Shown piece by piece: positions 24,314 to 33,200 of a stretch of DNA of 64,000 nt. The stretch is from Duganella margarita. GTDB lineage: Bacteria; Pseudomonadota; Gammaproteobacteria; Burkholderiales; Burkholderiaceae_D. The stretch lies in NCBI RefSeq assembly GCF_009857535.1, contig NZ_WWCS01000008.1, forward strand, positions 1 through 64,000, given 5' to 3'. How positions within the stretch are numbered: position 1 is the stretch's first letter; the number at the start of each line of letters is the position of its first letter. Made by a program: the position numbers and the translations under genes. Below the pieces are notes generated by a model. That model did not search any database and was not told the DNA's origin. It saw nothing but the letters and a program-made list of their open reading frames with translations.

Positions 24314-24327
24314 TGTGCGTGACGAGT

Positions 24328-26148
24328 TTAATGTTGTTGAGTGGCAATCCAGTGGTTCACCTTGTCTTCCAGCAAAGCCAGCGGCAGCGTGCCGTCGCCC
24401 AGCACCACGGCGTGGAACTCAGGCAGGCTGAACTTGTCGCCGAGGGCGGCTTGCGCGCGCTGGCGCAGCTCCTGGATCTTCAGCGCACCGACCTTGTAGC
24501 CCAGCGCCTGGCCCGGCCACGCCATGTAGCGCTCGGTCTCGGTCTTGGCCACCACGTCATACCCCAGCGTGTCTTTCATGTACTGGATGCTTTGCTCGCG
24601 GGTCCAGCCCTGCGCATGCATGCCGGTATCCACCACCAGCCGCACGGCGCGCAGCATCTCGTCGTTCAGGTGGCCGAAGTATTGCGCCGGATCGTCGAAC
24701 AGGCCCATTTCCTTGCCCAGCGTTTCCGCATACAGCGCCCAGCCTTCGGTGAAGGCGTTATTGCCGCCGTATTTGCGGAAGTTCGGCAGGTTCAGTTCCT
24801 GCATCAGCGCGATATGGAAGTGGTGGCCAGGCTTGCCTTCGTGCAGGAACAGCGTGGTCATGCCGGTGCTGCCGTACTTGGTCGGATCGTTGACCACTGA
24901 CCAGAACACGCCCGGCCGCGAACCGTCGCCGGCTGGCGCGGTGTAGTGGTCGGAGGCGGTGGCGCGGCTCAGTTCCGGCTCCAGCCGCAGGTCCAGCTTG
25001 GCCTTCGGCTGCAAGGTGAACATCAGCGGCAGCTTGGTGTCCAGCACGTCGTTCAGCTTGTGATAGACGGCCTGTACTTCCTGCTCGGTCCTGAACGGGA
25101 AGAATTTCGGCTGCGCCGCCACCCACACCGGCAGGCCGGCGGCCGGACCGTCGTAGCCCAGCTTCGGACCCAGCACGGCAAACTGCGCCTGGATGCGCGC
25201 GACTTCTTTCAGGCCGATGGCATGGATTTCATCCGGTTTAAGCGTGGTTGTCGTCGCGTTGGCGACCCGCGCCTGATACCAGGCGGCGCCATCCGGCAGC
25301 GCGCCGAGGCCGGTCGAGGTGCGGCAGGCCGGCACGTATTCTTTTTCCAGGAAGGTGGACAGGCGCACCAGCGCCGGCATCACCTTGTCGTTGATGGTCT
25401 TGCGGTAGGCGGCGGTCAGGCGCTGCTTGTCGGCAGCGGAAAACGAAGTCGGCAGCTTGGTGATCGGCGTGTAATAAATACTGGCTTCCGGCGTGGCGCT
25501 GACCAGCTGCTGGAACTGCGGCAATGCCGAGATCATGATGGCCTTCGGCTGCGTCACGCCTTGCTTGATGCCTTCACGCATGTTGGCGATGGCCTGGTCG
25601 ATCCACGCCGGCAGTTGCGATACGCGGCTCAGGTAGGCATCGTATTGCTTGACGGTGCCGATCGGCTGCGACGCTTCGCCGCCTGCGTAGTTGGCCAGCG
25701 TCACCGGCACGCTGTCCATCTGGTTCAGCGGCAGCAGGTGTTCGGGGAAGCGCTCCATGGCGATCAGGCCAGTCAGCTCGTATTGCAGGATGTCGTAGTT
25801 GATGCGGGCTTTCACATCCAGCTGGTAAGGCTTGATGGCTTGCAGGCGCTGCAGGAATTTGCGGTACAGCTTGAACTGCGCGGCGCGCCTGGCCGGCGCA
25901 ATGCTCAAGCCCAGCTGGTTGTCAAAACGGTTATCGCCATTTTCGGTGGCGCCGATCGGCTCGAAGCGGGCGACCGCATCATAGTATTCGTCGGCAATCG
26001 CCAGCACCGCCTGGTTGGCCGAGGCGGCTACTTCCGCACTGACTTTGCCGGCCGGGGCGGCGGCATACACTGGACGCATCGGCGCGAAGGCAAGCGCGAC
26101 GGCGGCGGCGAAAGGGGCGAGGGCGAACAGGGTACGGCGAGACATCAT
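24328..26148 (-). CDS. DUF885 family secreted protein (putative metallopeptidase-like)
   Basis: The 606-residue protein begins MMSRRTLFALAPFAAAVALA and reaches a likely cleavage site near VYAAAPAGK, so it should be exported; the RR near the start makes a twin-arginine route possible. The family hallmark HEGKPGHHFHIALMQEL, with an HExxxHH-like cluster, is present. The C-terminal TEGWALYAETLGKEMGLF, ARLVVDTGMHAQGW-type and YMAWPGQALGYKVGALKI blocks match DUF885. Function is not established; the histidine cluster suggests a zinc hydrolase. The ATG at 26148 is preceded on the minus strand by AAGGA at 8-base spacing. Starting at 26172 would add eight residues before the signal and is less likely. 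Confidence 0.85.
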   Translation of the reverse strand: MMSRRTLFALAPFAAAVALAFAPMRPVYAAAPAGKVSAEVAASANQAVLAIADEYYDAVARFEPIGATENGDNRFDNQLGLSIAPARRAAQFKLYRKFLQRLQAIKPYQLDVKARINYDILQYELTGLIAMERFPEHLLPLNQMDSVPVTLANYAGGEASQPIGTVKQYDAYLSRVSQLPAWIDQAIANMREGIKQGVTQPKAIMISALPQFQQLVSATPEASIYYTPITKLPTSFSAADKQRLTAAYRKTINDKVMPALVRLSTFLEKEYVPACRTSTGLGALPDGAAWYQARVANATTTTLKPDEIHAIGLKEVARIQAQFAVLGPKLGYDGPAAGLPVWVAAQPKFFPFRTEQEVQAVYHKLNDVLDTKLPLMFTLQPKAKLDLRLEPELSRATASDHYTAPAGDGSRPGVFWSVVNDPTKYGSTGMTTLFLHEGKPGHHFHIALMQELNLPNFRKYGGNNAFTEGWALYAETLGKEMGLFDDPAQYFGHLNDEMLRAVRLVVDTGMHAQGWTREQSIQYMKDTLGYDVVAKTETERYMAWPGQALGYKVGALKIQELRQRAQAALGDKFSLPEFHAVVLGDGTLPLALLEDKVNHWIATQQH

Positions 26149-26224
26149 GATCGGAATCCTTGGGATGGACAAAGTTGGCCGATAGCATAAGCCATTGCCT
26201 CAACCGCAGGAAACTAATTTTGTA

Positions 26225-27394
26225 TCAGGCCGCCGCTTCGGCGAAACGGCTCTCGTACAGCGCCGCCACCAGGTCCGATTGGGTGATGATGCCGACAAAG
26301 CGCTGCTCATGGTCGACGATCGGGATGTGGTGAAAGCCCGAGTCCGCCATCAGCGGCACCAGGTCGACGACCGGCGTGTCGACCCGCGCGGTGGTCGGGC
26401 GCTGGGTCATGATCTGGCCGACCACCTCGGCCTTTTCCGTGTGGGTGACGCCGCTTTTGCGCAGGAACCGGCGCAGTTGCTGGCGGATGCTGCCGTAGTC
26501 GTCCAGCCCGCCATGGTCGAGGAAATCAGTCTGGGTGACGATGCCGATCAGGCGCCGGGCGCGGTTCAGCACCGGCAGGCAAGTTACGCGGTGCGCGCGC
26601 ATCTGCTGCCACGCATCGTCCAGCCCGGTGCCGAACTCGGCGCTGACGATGTCGCGCGACATGATGTCGGCGCAGCTGATGATGCCGAAGCGGCGCTGGT
26701 AGGCACGCTGCTCGGTTTGCATGAACAGCGATGCCAGGTCGTCACGGCTGATGTCCAGCACCTGGTTATGCTGTTGCAGCACCGCGTCCAGATCTTCCGG
26801 CTTGAAGCCCAGCCGCACGGTCGGCACCGCATCCACGGTGGCATGCGGATGGGCGTGCGCGTGCTGCACGTGCGGATAGCTGCGGCCGGTCAGGTTGTTA
26901 TAGGTGACGGCCATCAGCACCAGCAGCACCGAATCGGCCAGCACTGTCATCAGCACGAATTCGTAGCCGGCCGCCTGCACCAGCGGGCCGCCGATCACCG
27001 TGGTCAGCGCCACCGCGCCGCCCGGCGGATGCAGGCAGCGCGTGACGAACATGGCGGCAATCGCGCCGCCGCAGGCCAGCCCGGCCAGCAAGGGCAGCGG
27101 CAGGCTGTCGCCGAACCAGTGCACGCAAGCCACGCCGACCAGGCCGCTGACGACGTTGCCGCCGATCACCGACCACGGTTGCGCCAGCGGGCTGGCCGGC
27201 AGCGCAAACAGCAGCACCGACGAGGCGCCGATCGGCGCGACCAGGAAGATGGCCGCATGGGTCGATTGCAGCAGCAGATGGCTGAGCAGGGCGGTCAGCA
27301 GGATGCCGCACAGGGCGCCGAAGGAGGCGCGCAGCTGTTCGCGGCGGTTGGCGGTCGGGGCGCTGGGCAGCCAGCTGTCAAAGAAGGCGCGCAT
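26225..27394 (-). CDS. HPP family membrane protein with two CBS domains
   Basis: The 389-residue protein has an N-terminal HPP domain (about residues 15-175). Four hydrophobic helices are seen, and the segment LHPPGGAVALTTVIGGPLVQ carries the His-Pro-Pro motif that names the family. Two CBS repeats follow (about 240-300 and 320-385): CADIMSRDIVSAEFGTGLDD with VTCLPVLNRARRLIGIVTQTD, then IMTQRPTTARVDTPVVDLVP with FVGIITQSDLVAALYE. CBS pairs commonly bind adenine nucleotides and gate the attached domain. A plant HPP protein is linked to nitrite transport, but the bacterial substrate is unknown. It is the third gene in a minus-strand row with DUF885 and Lrp, at spacings that do not prove an operon. 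Confidence 0.88.
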   Translation of the reverse strand: MRAFFDSWLPSAPTANRREQLRASFGALCGILLTALLSHLLLQSTHAAIFLVAPIGASSVLLFALPASPLAQPWSVIGGNVVSGLVGVACVHWFGDSLPLPLLAGLACGGAIAAMFVTRCLHPPGGAVALTTVIGGPLVQAAGYEFVLMTVLADSVLLVLMAVTYNNLTGRSYPHVQHAHAHPHATVDAVPTVRLGFKPEDLDAVLQQHNQVLDISRDDLASLFMQTEQRAYQRRFGIISCADIMSRDIVSAEFGTGLDDAWQQMRAHRVTCLPVLNRARRLIGIVTQTDFLDHGGLDDYGSIRQQLRRFLRKSGVTHTEKAEVVGQIMTQRPTTARVDTPVVDLVPLMADSGFHHIPIVDHEQRFVGIITQSDLVAALYESRFAEAAA

Positions 27395-27442
27395 GGACTT
27401 GAATCAAGTATTTAACATGAAGCATTATCTCATGAATGCACT

Positions 27443-27919
27443 TTATTGGTGCGAGACCAGCCCCAGCGGCAAAGAGGTGGTGATCTTGATTTGTTCCATC
27501 GAAAACGCCGACGACACGCCGGTCAGCTGTACCGACTTGATCAGCTTCTTGTAAAACCGGTCATAGCCGGCGATGTCGATCGTCACCACCTTGAGCAGAT
27601 AATCGACGTCGCCGCTCATGCGGTGAAACTCCTGCACTTCCGGCAACGCCGCCACGGCGGCGGCAAAGCGGGCGAACCACTTTTCGTCGTGCTGGGTGGT
27701 GCGCACGCTGACGAACACCGTTACCGGCAAGCCGACCTTGTTGCGGTTGATGATGGCCACGCGATTTTCAATATAACCTTCCTCCTCCAGCCGGCGCAGC
27801 CGTTTCCAGCACGGCGTGGAGGACAAACCTATTTGTTCGCTGAGCTGGGCAACGGACAGCGTGCCGTCCCGTTGCAGCGCGTCGAGGATGGCGTAGTCAA
27901 AGCGGTCAAGTTGATTCAT
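27443..27919 (-). CDS. Lrp/AsnC family transcriptional regulator
   Basis: The 158-residue protein has an N-terminal helix-turn-helix (YAILDALQRDGTLSVAQLSE, recognition helix SSTPCWKRLRRLEEEG) and a C-terminal RAM/ligand domain. The latter contains VFVSVRTTQHDEKWFARFAA and EFHRMSGDVDYLLKVVTIDI. Members sense amino acids and form octamers. It is divergent from the cysteine desulfurase-like fusion at 28019 with 99 bases between, so regulation of that gene is likely. Some Lrp-type regulators (for example DecR/CyuR) respond to cysteine, which would fit; that part is inference. No strong ribosome-binding site precedes the ATG. Confidence 0.92.
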   Translation of the reverse strand: MNQLDRFDYAILDALQRDGTLSVAQLSEQIGLSSTPCWKRLRRLEEEGYIENRVAIINRNKVGLPVTVFVSVRTTQHDEKWFARFAAAVAALPEVQEFHRMSGDVDYLLKVVTIDIAGYDRFYKKLIKSVQLTGVSSAFSMEQIKITTSLPLGLVSHQ

Positions 27920-28018
27920 TCTATTTATCTGAGAAAGAGAGCACGGAATCTCTCCATCTTATGCCTGAGTGCAGCATTTTGGTACGTTTATTTCGGCATA
28001 ACTGCGTAAGCTATATGA

Positions 28019-30109
28019 ATGACTACTGAAATCTACCTCGACAGCAACGCCACCAGTGTTGTTCTGCCCGCCGCGCTTGCCGCCGCCACCGACGCCATGG
28101 GCCAGCGCTACGGCAATCCCAGCAGCACCCACGCGACCGGCCTGAAGGCCAAAGTCATCCTCGATGAAGCGCGGGCCTGCGCCGTGCGCCTGCTGGGCGT
28201 CGGCAACGGCCGCCTGATGTTCAACAGCGGCGCCACCGAGGGCATCCAGACCGCCGTGCTGTCGTCGCTGGTGGCGCTGCGCGAGCGCAAGGATGCCGGC
28301 GAAGCCATCGGCACCTTGCTGGTCTACGGCGCCACCGAGCACAAGGCCGTGCCGGAAAGCCTGGGCCACTGGAATCGCCTGCTGGGCCTGAACCTGACAC
28401 TGCACAAGCTGCCGGTCGATCACCATGGCGCCCACAGCCTGAACGCACTGCGCGACATCGCCGGCCAGGCCGCGATGGTGTGCACCATGGCCGCCAACAA
28501 TGAAACCGGTGTCATTTCCGACCTGGCCGGCATCGAGGCGGTGCTGCGGCAGACCGGCAGCAAGGCGTACTGGCTGGTCGATTGCGTCCAGGGGCTGGGC
28601 AAGCTCAAGCTGGATCTGTCGTCTACCCGCATCGATTACGCGCCGTTCTCCGGCCATAAACTGAATGCGCCGAAAGGCATCGGCATGTTGTACGTGCGCG
28701 CCGGCGCGCCGTTCACCGCGCTGATCCAGGGCGGCGGCCAGGAAGGCGGGCAGCGTTCGGGCACCGAGAACATGGCCGGCATCGCCGCGCTGGGCGCCGT
28801 GCTGGGCGCGCTGGAGCGGGGCGATACCTTCCGCAGCCAGGCCGAGCTGTGCAATTTCCGCGCGCGGCTGGCGGACAGCCTGCGCGCCGCCTTGCCGGGC
28901 GTGGTGTTCAACCATCCGTTCGACACGGCCCTGCCGACCACGCTGAACTTCTCCGTGCCCGGCCTGTCGAGCCGCGAGCTGATGGATGTGTTCGACGCCG
29001 CCGAGGTGCGCGTCAGCGCCGGCAGCGCCTGCTCCTCGTCCAAGGCCGCGCCAAGCTATGTGCTGGATGCGATGGGCTTTCCGCTGTGGCGCAGCGCCGG
29101 CGCCATCCGTATGTCGTTCGGCCCGCTGACCGATGAGGCCACCATCGCCGCCGCCTGTGCCCGCATCGAGCGTTGCGGCGCGGCGTTGCGCGCCAGCTGC
29201 CTGATCCCGTCCGACCGCACCGCCGTGCCGCACGACGGCTTGCTGCAACTGGGCGTGGAAGGCGCATGCAGCTGGATGGTGCTGGACGCCGCCAGCCGCA
29301 GCTGCATCGTCATCGACCCGTTGCCGGAACACACCGCGCGCATTGAAGCGTACGTGCGCTGCCAGAACTACCAGGTGCAAGCCGTGGTCAGCACGCTGCC
29401 GAATGCCGGCCGCGCCATGCTGGTCGAGGCGCTGGGCCGCCACTTCAACCGCGCGGCCGAGGCCGACGCCTATGGCTGGCCGCAAAACGCCGCAGTCATC
29501 GCGCTGGACAATGGCGCTGCCGCCACCGCCATCACGCTCGGTCCGCAAGTGCTGGCGTGCGTGCCCTGCGGCACGGGCAATGAACTGCGCGCTTATCTGC
29601 TGGGCTCGGCAAACGAGGCGCAGCTGCCGGCGGCTGCGGTGCGCTTCGCATTCAGCGCCCGTCCGGCGCAACAGGCTTTGCATGAGATCATCAGCGAGCG
29701 CACGCTGCTGTGTCCAACGCGGGATGAAGAGAATCAATTTTGCGCCAGCATGAATGCTGAGCCGTCGGCAATTATTGCTGCCGATGCGCAACTCGACAGC
29801 AGCGCGCTGGAGGCGTTCCTGGCCGCCCATCCGGATGCGTGCCTGGTGGATGTGCGTGAACCGTACGAATTTGCCGCGACCATCGCGCCGCTGCCGGCCG
29901 GCCGCCTGGCCTTGAGCGTGCCGCTGAGCCGTCTGGCCGAGTACGCCAGCGCCTGGCTGGGAGCGGAGCAGGCGCCGCTGGTGTTCTTCTGTCGCAGCGG
30001 CAACCGCAGCATGAAGGCGGCCTTGTGCTTGCGCCGGCTCGGACATCAGCACGCGTACAGCCTCAACGGCGGCCTGGCGTTGGCGACGCCTGTGCTGCTG
30101 GCAGCCTGA
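28019..30109 (+). CDS. Cysteine desulfurase-like / degenerate metallo-beta-lactamase / rhodanese fusion
   Basis: The 696-residue protein has three parts. Residues 1-395 are an IscS/NifS-type PLP enzyme: IYLDSNATS, ATEHKAVPES, the PLP lysine K214 in FSGHKLNAPKG, and the persulfide cysteine C338 in SAGSACSSSKA. Residues about 405-565 align by eye with persulfide-dioxygenase-type metallo-beta-lactamases (MVLDAASRSCIVIDPLPEHT, later ITLGPQVLACVPCGTGNE). However, the metal motif HxHxDH is replaced by STLPNAGR (about 457-464), so this part should be inactive. Residues 590-696 are a rhodanese with active-site C658 in FFCRSGNRS. The fusion could pass persulfide sulfur from desulfurase to rhodanese. 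It is divergent from an Lrp regulator and ends at a strong terminator. Confidence 0.85.
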   Translation: MTTEIYLDSNATSVVLPAALAAATDAMGQRYGNPSSTHATGLKAKVILDEARACAVRLLGVGNGRLMFNSGATEGIQTAVLSSLVALRERKDAGEAIGTLLVYGATEHKAVPESLGHWNRLLGLNLTLHKLPVDHHGAHSLNALRDIAGQAAMVCTMAANNETGVISDLAGIEAVLRQTGSKAYWLVDCVQGLGKLKLDLSSTRIDYAPFSGHKLNAPKGIGMLYVRAGAPFTALIQGGGQEGGQRSGTENMAGIAALGAVLGALERGDTFRSQAELCNFRARLADSLRAALPGVVFNHPFDTALPTTLNFSVPGLSSRELMDVFDAAEVRVSAGSACSSSKAAPSYVLDAMGFPLWRSAGAIRMSFGPLTDEATIAAACARIERCGAALRASCLIPSDRTAVPHDGLLQLGVEGACSWMVLDAASRSCIVIDPLPEHTARIEAYVRCQNYQVQAVVSTLPNAGRAMLVEALGRHFNRAAEADAYGWPQNAAVIALDNGAAATAITLGPQVLACVPCGTGNELRAYLLGSANEAQLPAAAVRFAFSARPAQQALHEIISERTLLCPTRDEENQFCASMNAEPSAIIAADAQLDSSALEAFLAAHPDACLVDVREPYEFAATIAPLPAGRLALSVPLSRLAEYASAWLGAEQAPLVFFCRSGNRSMKAALCLRRLGHQHAYSLNGGLALATPVLLAA

Positions 30110-30129
30110 GTCAACTTTCCTCCTCTGCA

Positions 30130-30156
30130 GGGCCGCGCAAGCGGCCCTTTTTTTTT
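30130..30156 (+). terminator. Rho-independent terminator
   Basis: GGGCCGC (30130-30136), loop GCAA, GCGGCCC (30141-30147), then nine T (30148-30156). It closes the desulfurase fusion gene and isolates it from the glucan synthase. Confidence 0.95.
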
Positions 30157-30256
30157 GCTCACCCTGTTATGTTCGTCACCGTACAGTCCCCTTCCGTGCG
30201 CCACCGTACGATTGCATGGCCCATAATTTTCCATTCGCCGCGTCGAAGCGAGGTCC

Positions 30257-33200
30257 ATGTTGAACAAGTCCAATCCTATCCTGCCCGAGATGACCCTGGG
30301 TTTCCGAGAATCACAGTCCGGCTCCCTGGTGTCCGAAGACGATGACGAAGACCTGCCGCTGCGCGCGGAACTCTTCAGCGCCGCCCAAATGGCAGCGCAC
30401 GGCAAAACGCTGGCCCAGCATCATGAGCTGAGCAAGCGCGGCGGCCGCGACCGCCTGCTGTCGCGCCTGACGGAAAACGCCGCCGTCATCGATTCCACCT
30501 GCGATGAACTGACCGCCGCCATCAAGGCCGGGCGCCAGATCACGCCGGCGTCGGAATGGCTGCTGGACAATTTCTACCTGATCGAAGAACAGATCCGCAT
30601 CGCCCGCCGCCACTTGCCGAAGGACTACAGCAAGGAATTGCCGCGCCTGGGCAAGGGCGCGCCGGATGGCTGCCCGCGCGTCTACAAGATCGCGCTGGAA
30701 ATCATTTCGCACGGCGACGGCCGCGTCGATCCGGAGTCGCTGTGCCGCTTCGTTGACGCCTACCAGGAAGTCGCCACCCTCAAGCTGGGCGAATTGTGGG
30801 CGATCCCGATCATGCTGCGCCTGGCGCTGATCGAGAACCTGCGCCGCGTGGCCGCGCGGGTGGCCGACAACCGCGCCCAGCGCGACCTGGCCAACACCTG
30901 GGCCGACCAGATGACCGAGATCGCCGACAAGAATCCGAGCGGCCTGATTCTGATGGTGGCCGACATGGCCCGTTCCAATCCGCCGATCACCAGCGCCTTC
31001 GTGGCCGAACTGGCGCGCCGCCTGCAAGGACAGAGCCCGGCGCTGACCCTGGCGCTGACCTGGATCACGCACCGCCTGGCCGAAACCGGACAGACCATCG
31101 AACAGCAGATCCAGGCCGAGATCCAGCAGCAGGCGGCCGAGCAGGTCTCGATCGCCAACAGCATCGGCAGCCTGCGCTTCCTCGGCACCATGGACTGGCA
31201 GGAGTTTGTCGAGACCATGAGCAAGGTCGAACAAACGCTGCGCCAGGACCCGGCCGACATCTACGGCAAAATGGAATTCGCCACGCGCGACCAGTATCGC
31301 CATGCGATTGAAAAAATCGCCAAGCGCTCGCGCTTCTCGGAAGAAGAAGTGGCGCAGCAGGCCCTGGCGCTGGCAATGGCGCATCACGGCGCCGGCGATT
31401 CGCGCCACGGCCACGTGGGCTTCTACCTGATCGGCGGCGGCCTGGCCGCGCTGGAAAAACAAACGCAGATGCGCCGCCCGTGGGCCGAGGCGATGCAGCA
31501 GACCTCCAGCGCCTCGCCGCTGACCTCCTACCTCGGCGCCATCGCCGCCATCTCGCTGGTGTCCACCGCACTGCTGCTGGAACGCGCGTCGTTCTACGGC
31601 GTGCATGGCTTCGTGCTGTTCGCGCTGGGCGTGCTGGCGCTGCTGGGCAGCAGCCACCTGGCATTGAGCCTGGTGAACTGGGTCGCCACGCTGGTCACCC
31701 ATCCGCGGCCGTTGCCGCGCATGGACTTCAAGGACGGCATTCCGGCCGACGCGCGCGCCATCGTGGTGGTGCCGACGCTGGTCTACAGCAAGGAGAACAT
31801 CGACGATCTGTTCGAACAGATGGAAGTGCGCTTCCTCGCCAACCGCGATCCCAACCTGATGTTTTGCCTGCTGACCGACTTCGCCGACGCCCGCGCCGAG
31901 AAGATGCCCAACGACGATGCGCTGACCGAGCAGCTCAAGCGCTGCACCGCGCACCTGAATCACAAGTACGCCAGCGGTGCGCCGCACGCGCCGTTCCTGC
32001 TGCTGCATCGCCCGCGCATGTGGAATCCGCAGGAAGGCGTGTGGATGGGCTATGAGCGCAAGCGCGGCAAGCTGGAAGACCTGAACCGCTTCCTGCGCGG
32101 CGGCGCGCGCGACAAGTTCTCGCTGGTGGTGGGCGACACCTCGGAGCTGGAAAGCATCCGCTACGTCATCACGCTGGACACCGACACCCAGCTGCCGCGC
32201 GACGCGGCCAAGGAATTCATCGCCACCATGCAGCATCCGCTGAACCGTCCGCGCGTCGATCCGCAGCGCGGCCGCGTGACCGAGGGCTACGGCATCCTGC
32301 AACCGCGGGTGGCGGTGGCGCTGCCGAGCGAGAATGCCTCGCGCTACGAAAAACTGTGCGGCGGCGAGCCGGGCATCGATCCCTACACCCGCACCGTGTC
32401 GGACGTGTACCAGGACGTGTTCTTCGAAGGCTCCTTCATCGGCAAGGGCATCTACGATATCGACGTGTTCGAGCAAGTGCTGGGCGGCCGCCTGCCGGAA
32501 AACAAAATCCTCAGCCACGATCTGCTGGAAGGCTGCTACGTGCGCGCCGGCCTGCTGAGCGACGCGCAGCTGTACGAAGCCTATCCGGCCCAATACAGCG
32601 ACGACGTCAGCCGCCGCCAGCGCTGGATCCGCGGCGACTGGCAACTGATCGGCTGGCTGGCCGGCCGCGTGCCGGGCCATAACGGCAAGCGCGAACGCAA
32701 TCCGCTGTCGCTGCTGTCGCGCTGGAAGCTGTTCGATAACCTGCGCCGCAGCCTGACCGCGCCGGCGCTGGTGCTGTCGCTGATCACCGCGTGGCGCTGG
32801 TTGCCCGATCCATGGATGTGGACCTGCGCCGTGCTGACCGTGATCTTCCTGCCGCCGCTGGTCAGCGTGGTGTATGACTTGTGCCGCCGTCCGCGCGATA
32901 CGTTGTGGAGCCAGCATCTGCGCGCCTCGTTGCGGCGCAGCGGCATGCAGTTCTCGCATGCGATCCTGATGCTGGCGTTCCTGCCGTACGAAGCCTACTT
33001 CAGCGTCGATGCGATCCTGCGCAGCCTGTGGCGTTCTTTCGTCTCGCACCGCAAGCTGCTGGAATGGCGCGCGTCGACCCTGGCGCGCCAGGCCGATGGC
33101 ACCGTCAGCACCTGGCGCACCATGTGGTTCGCGCCGGTGCTGGCGCTGTTCGTCGGCGGCGCGCTGCTCGGATGGCATCCATCCAGCCTGCCGGCCGCTT

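Noticed and set aside
28840..29760. Alternative-frame ORFs inside the desulfurase fusion that might indicate a frameshift
   Set aside because: The main frame is continuous through all three domains and matches family motifs at both ends, so no frameshift is needed.
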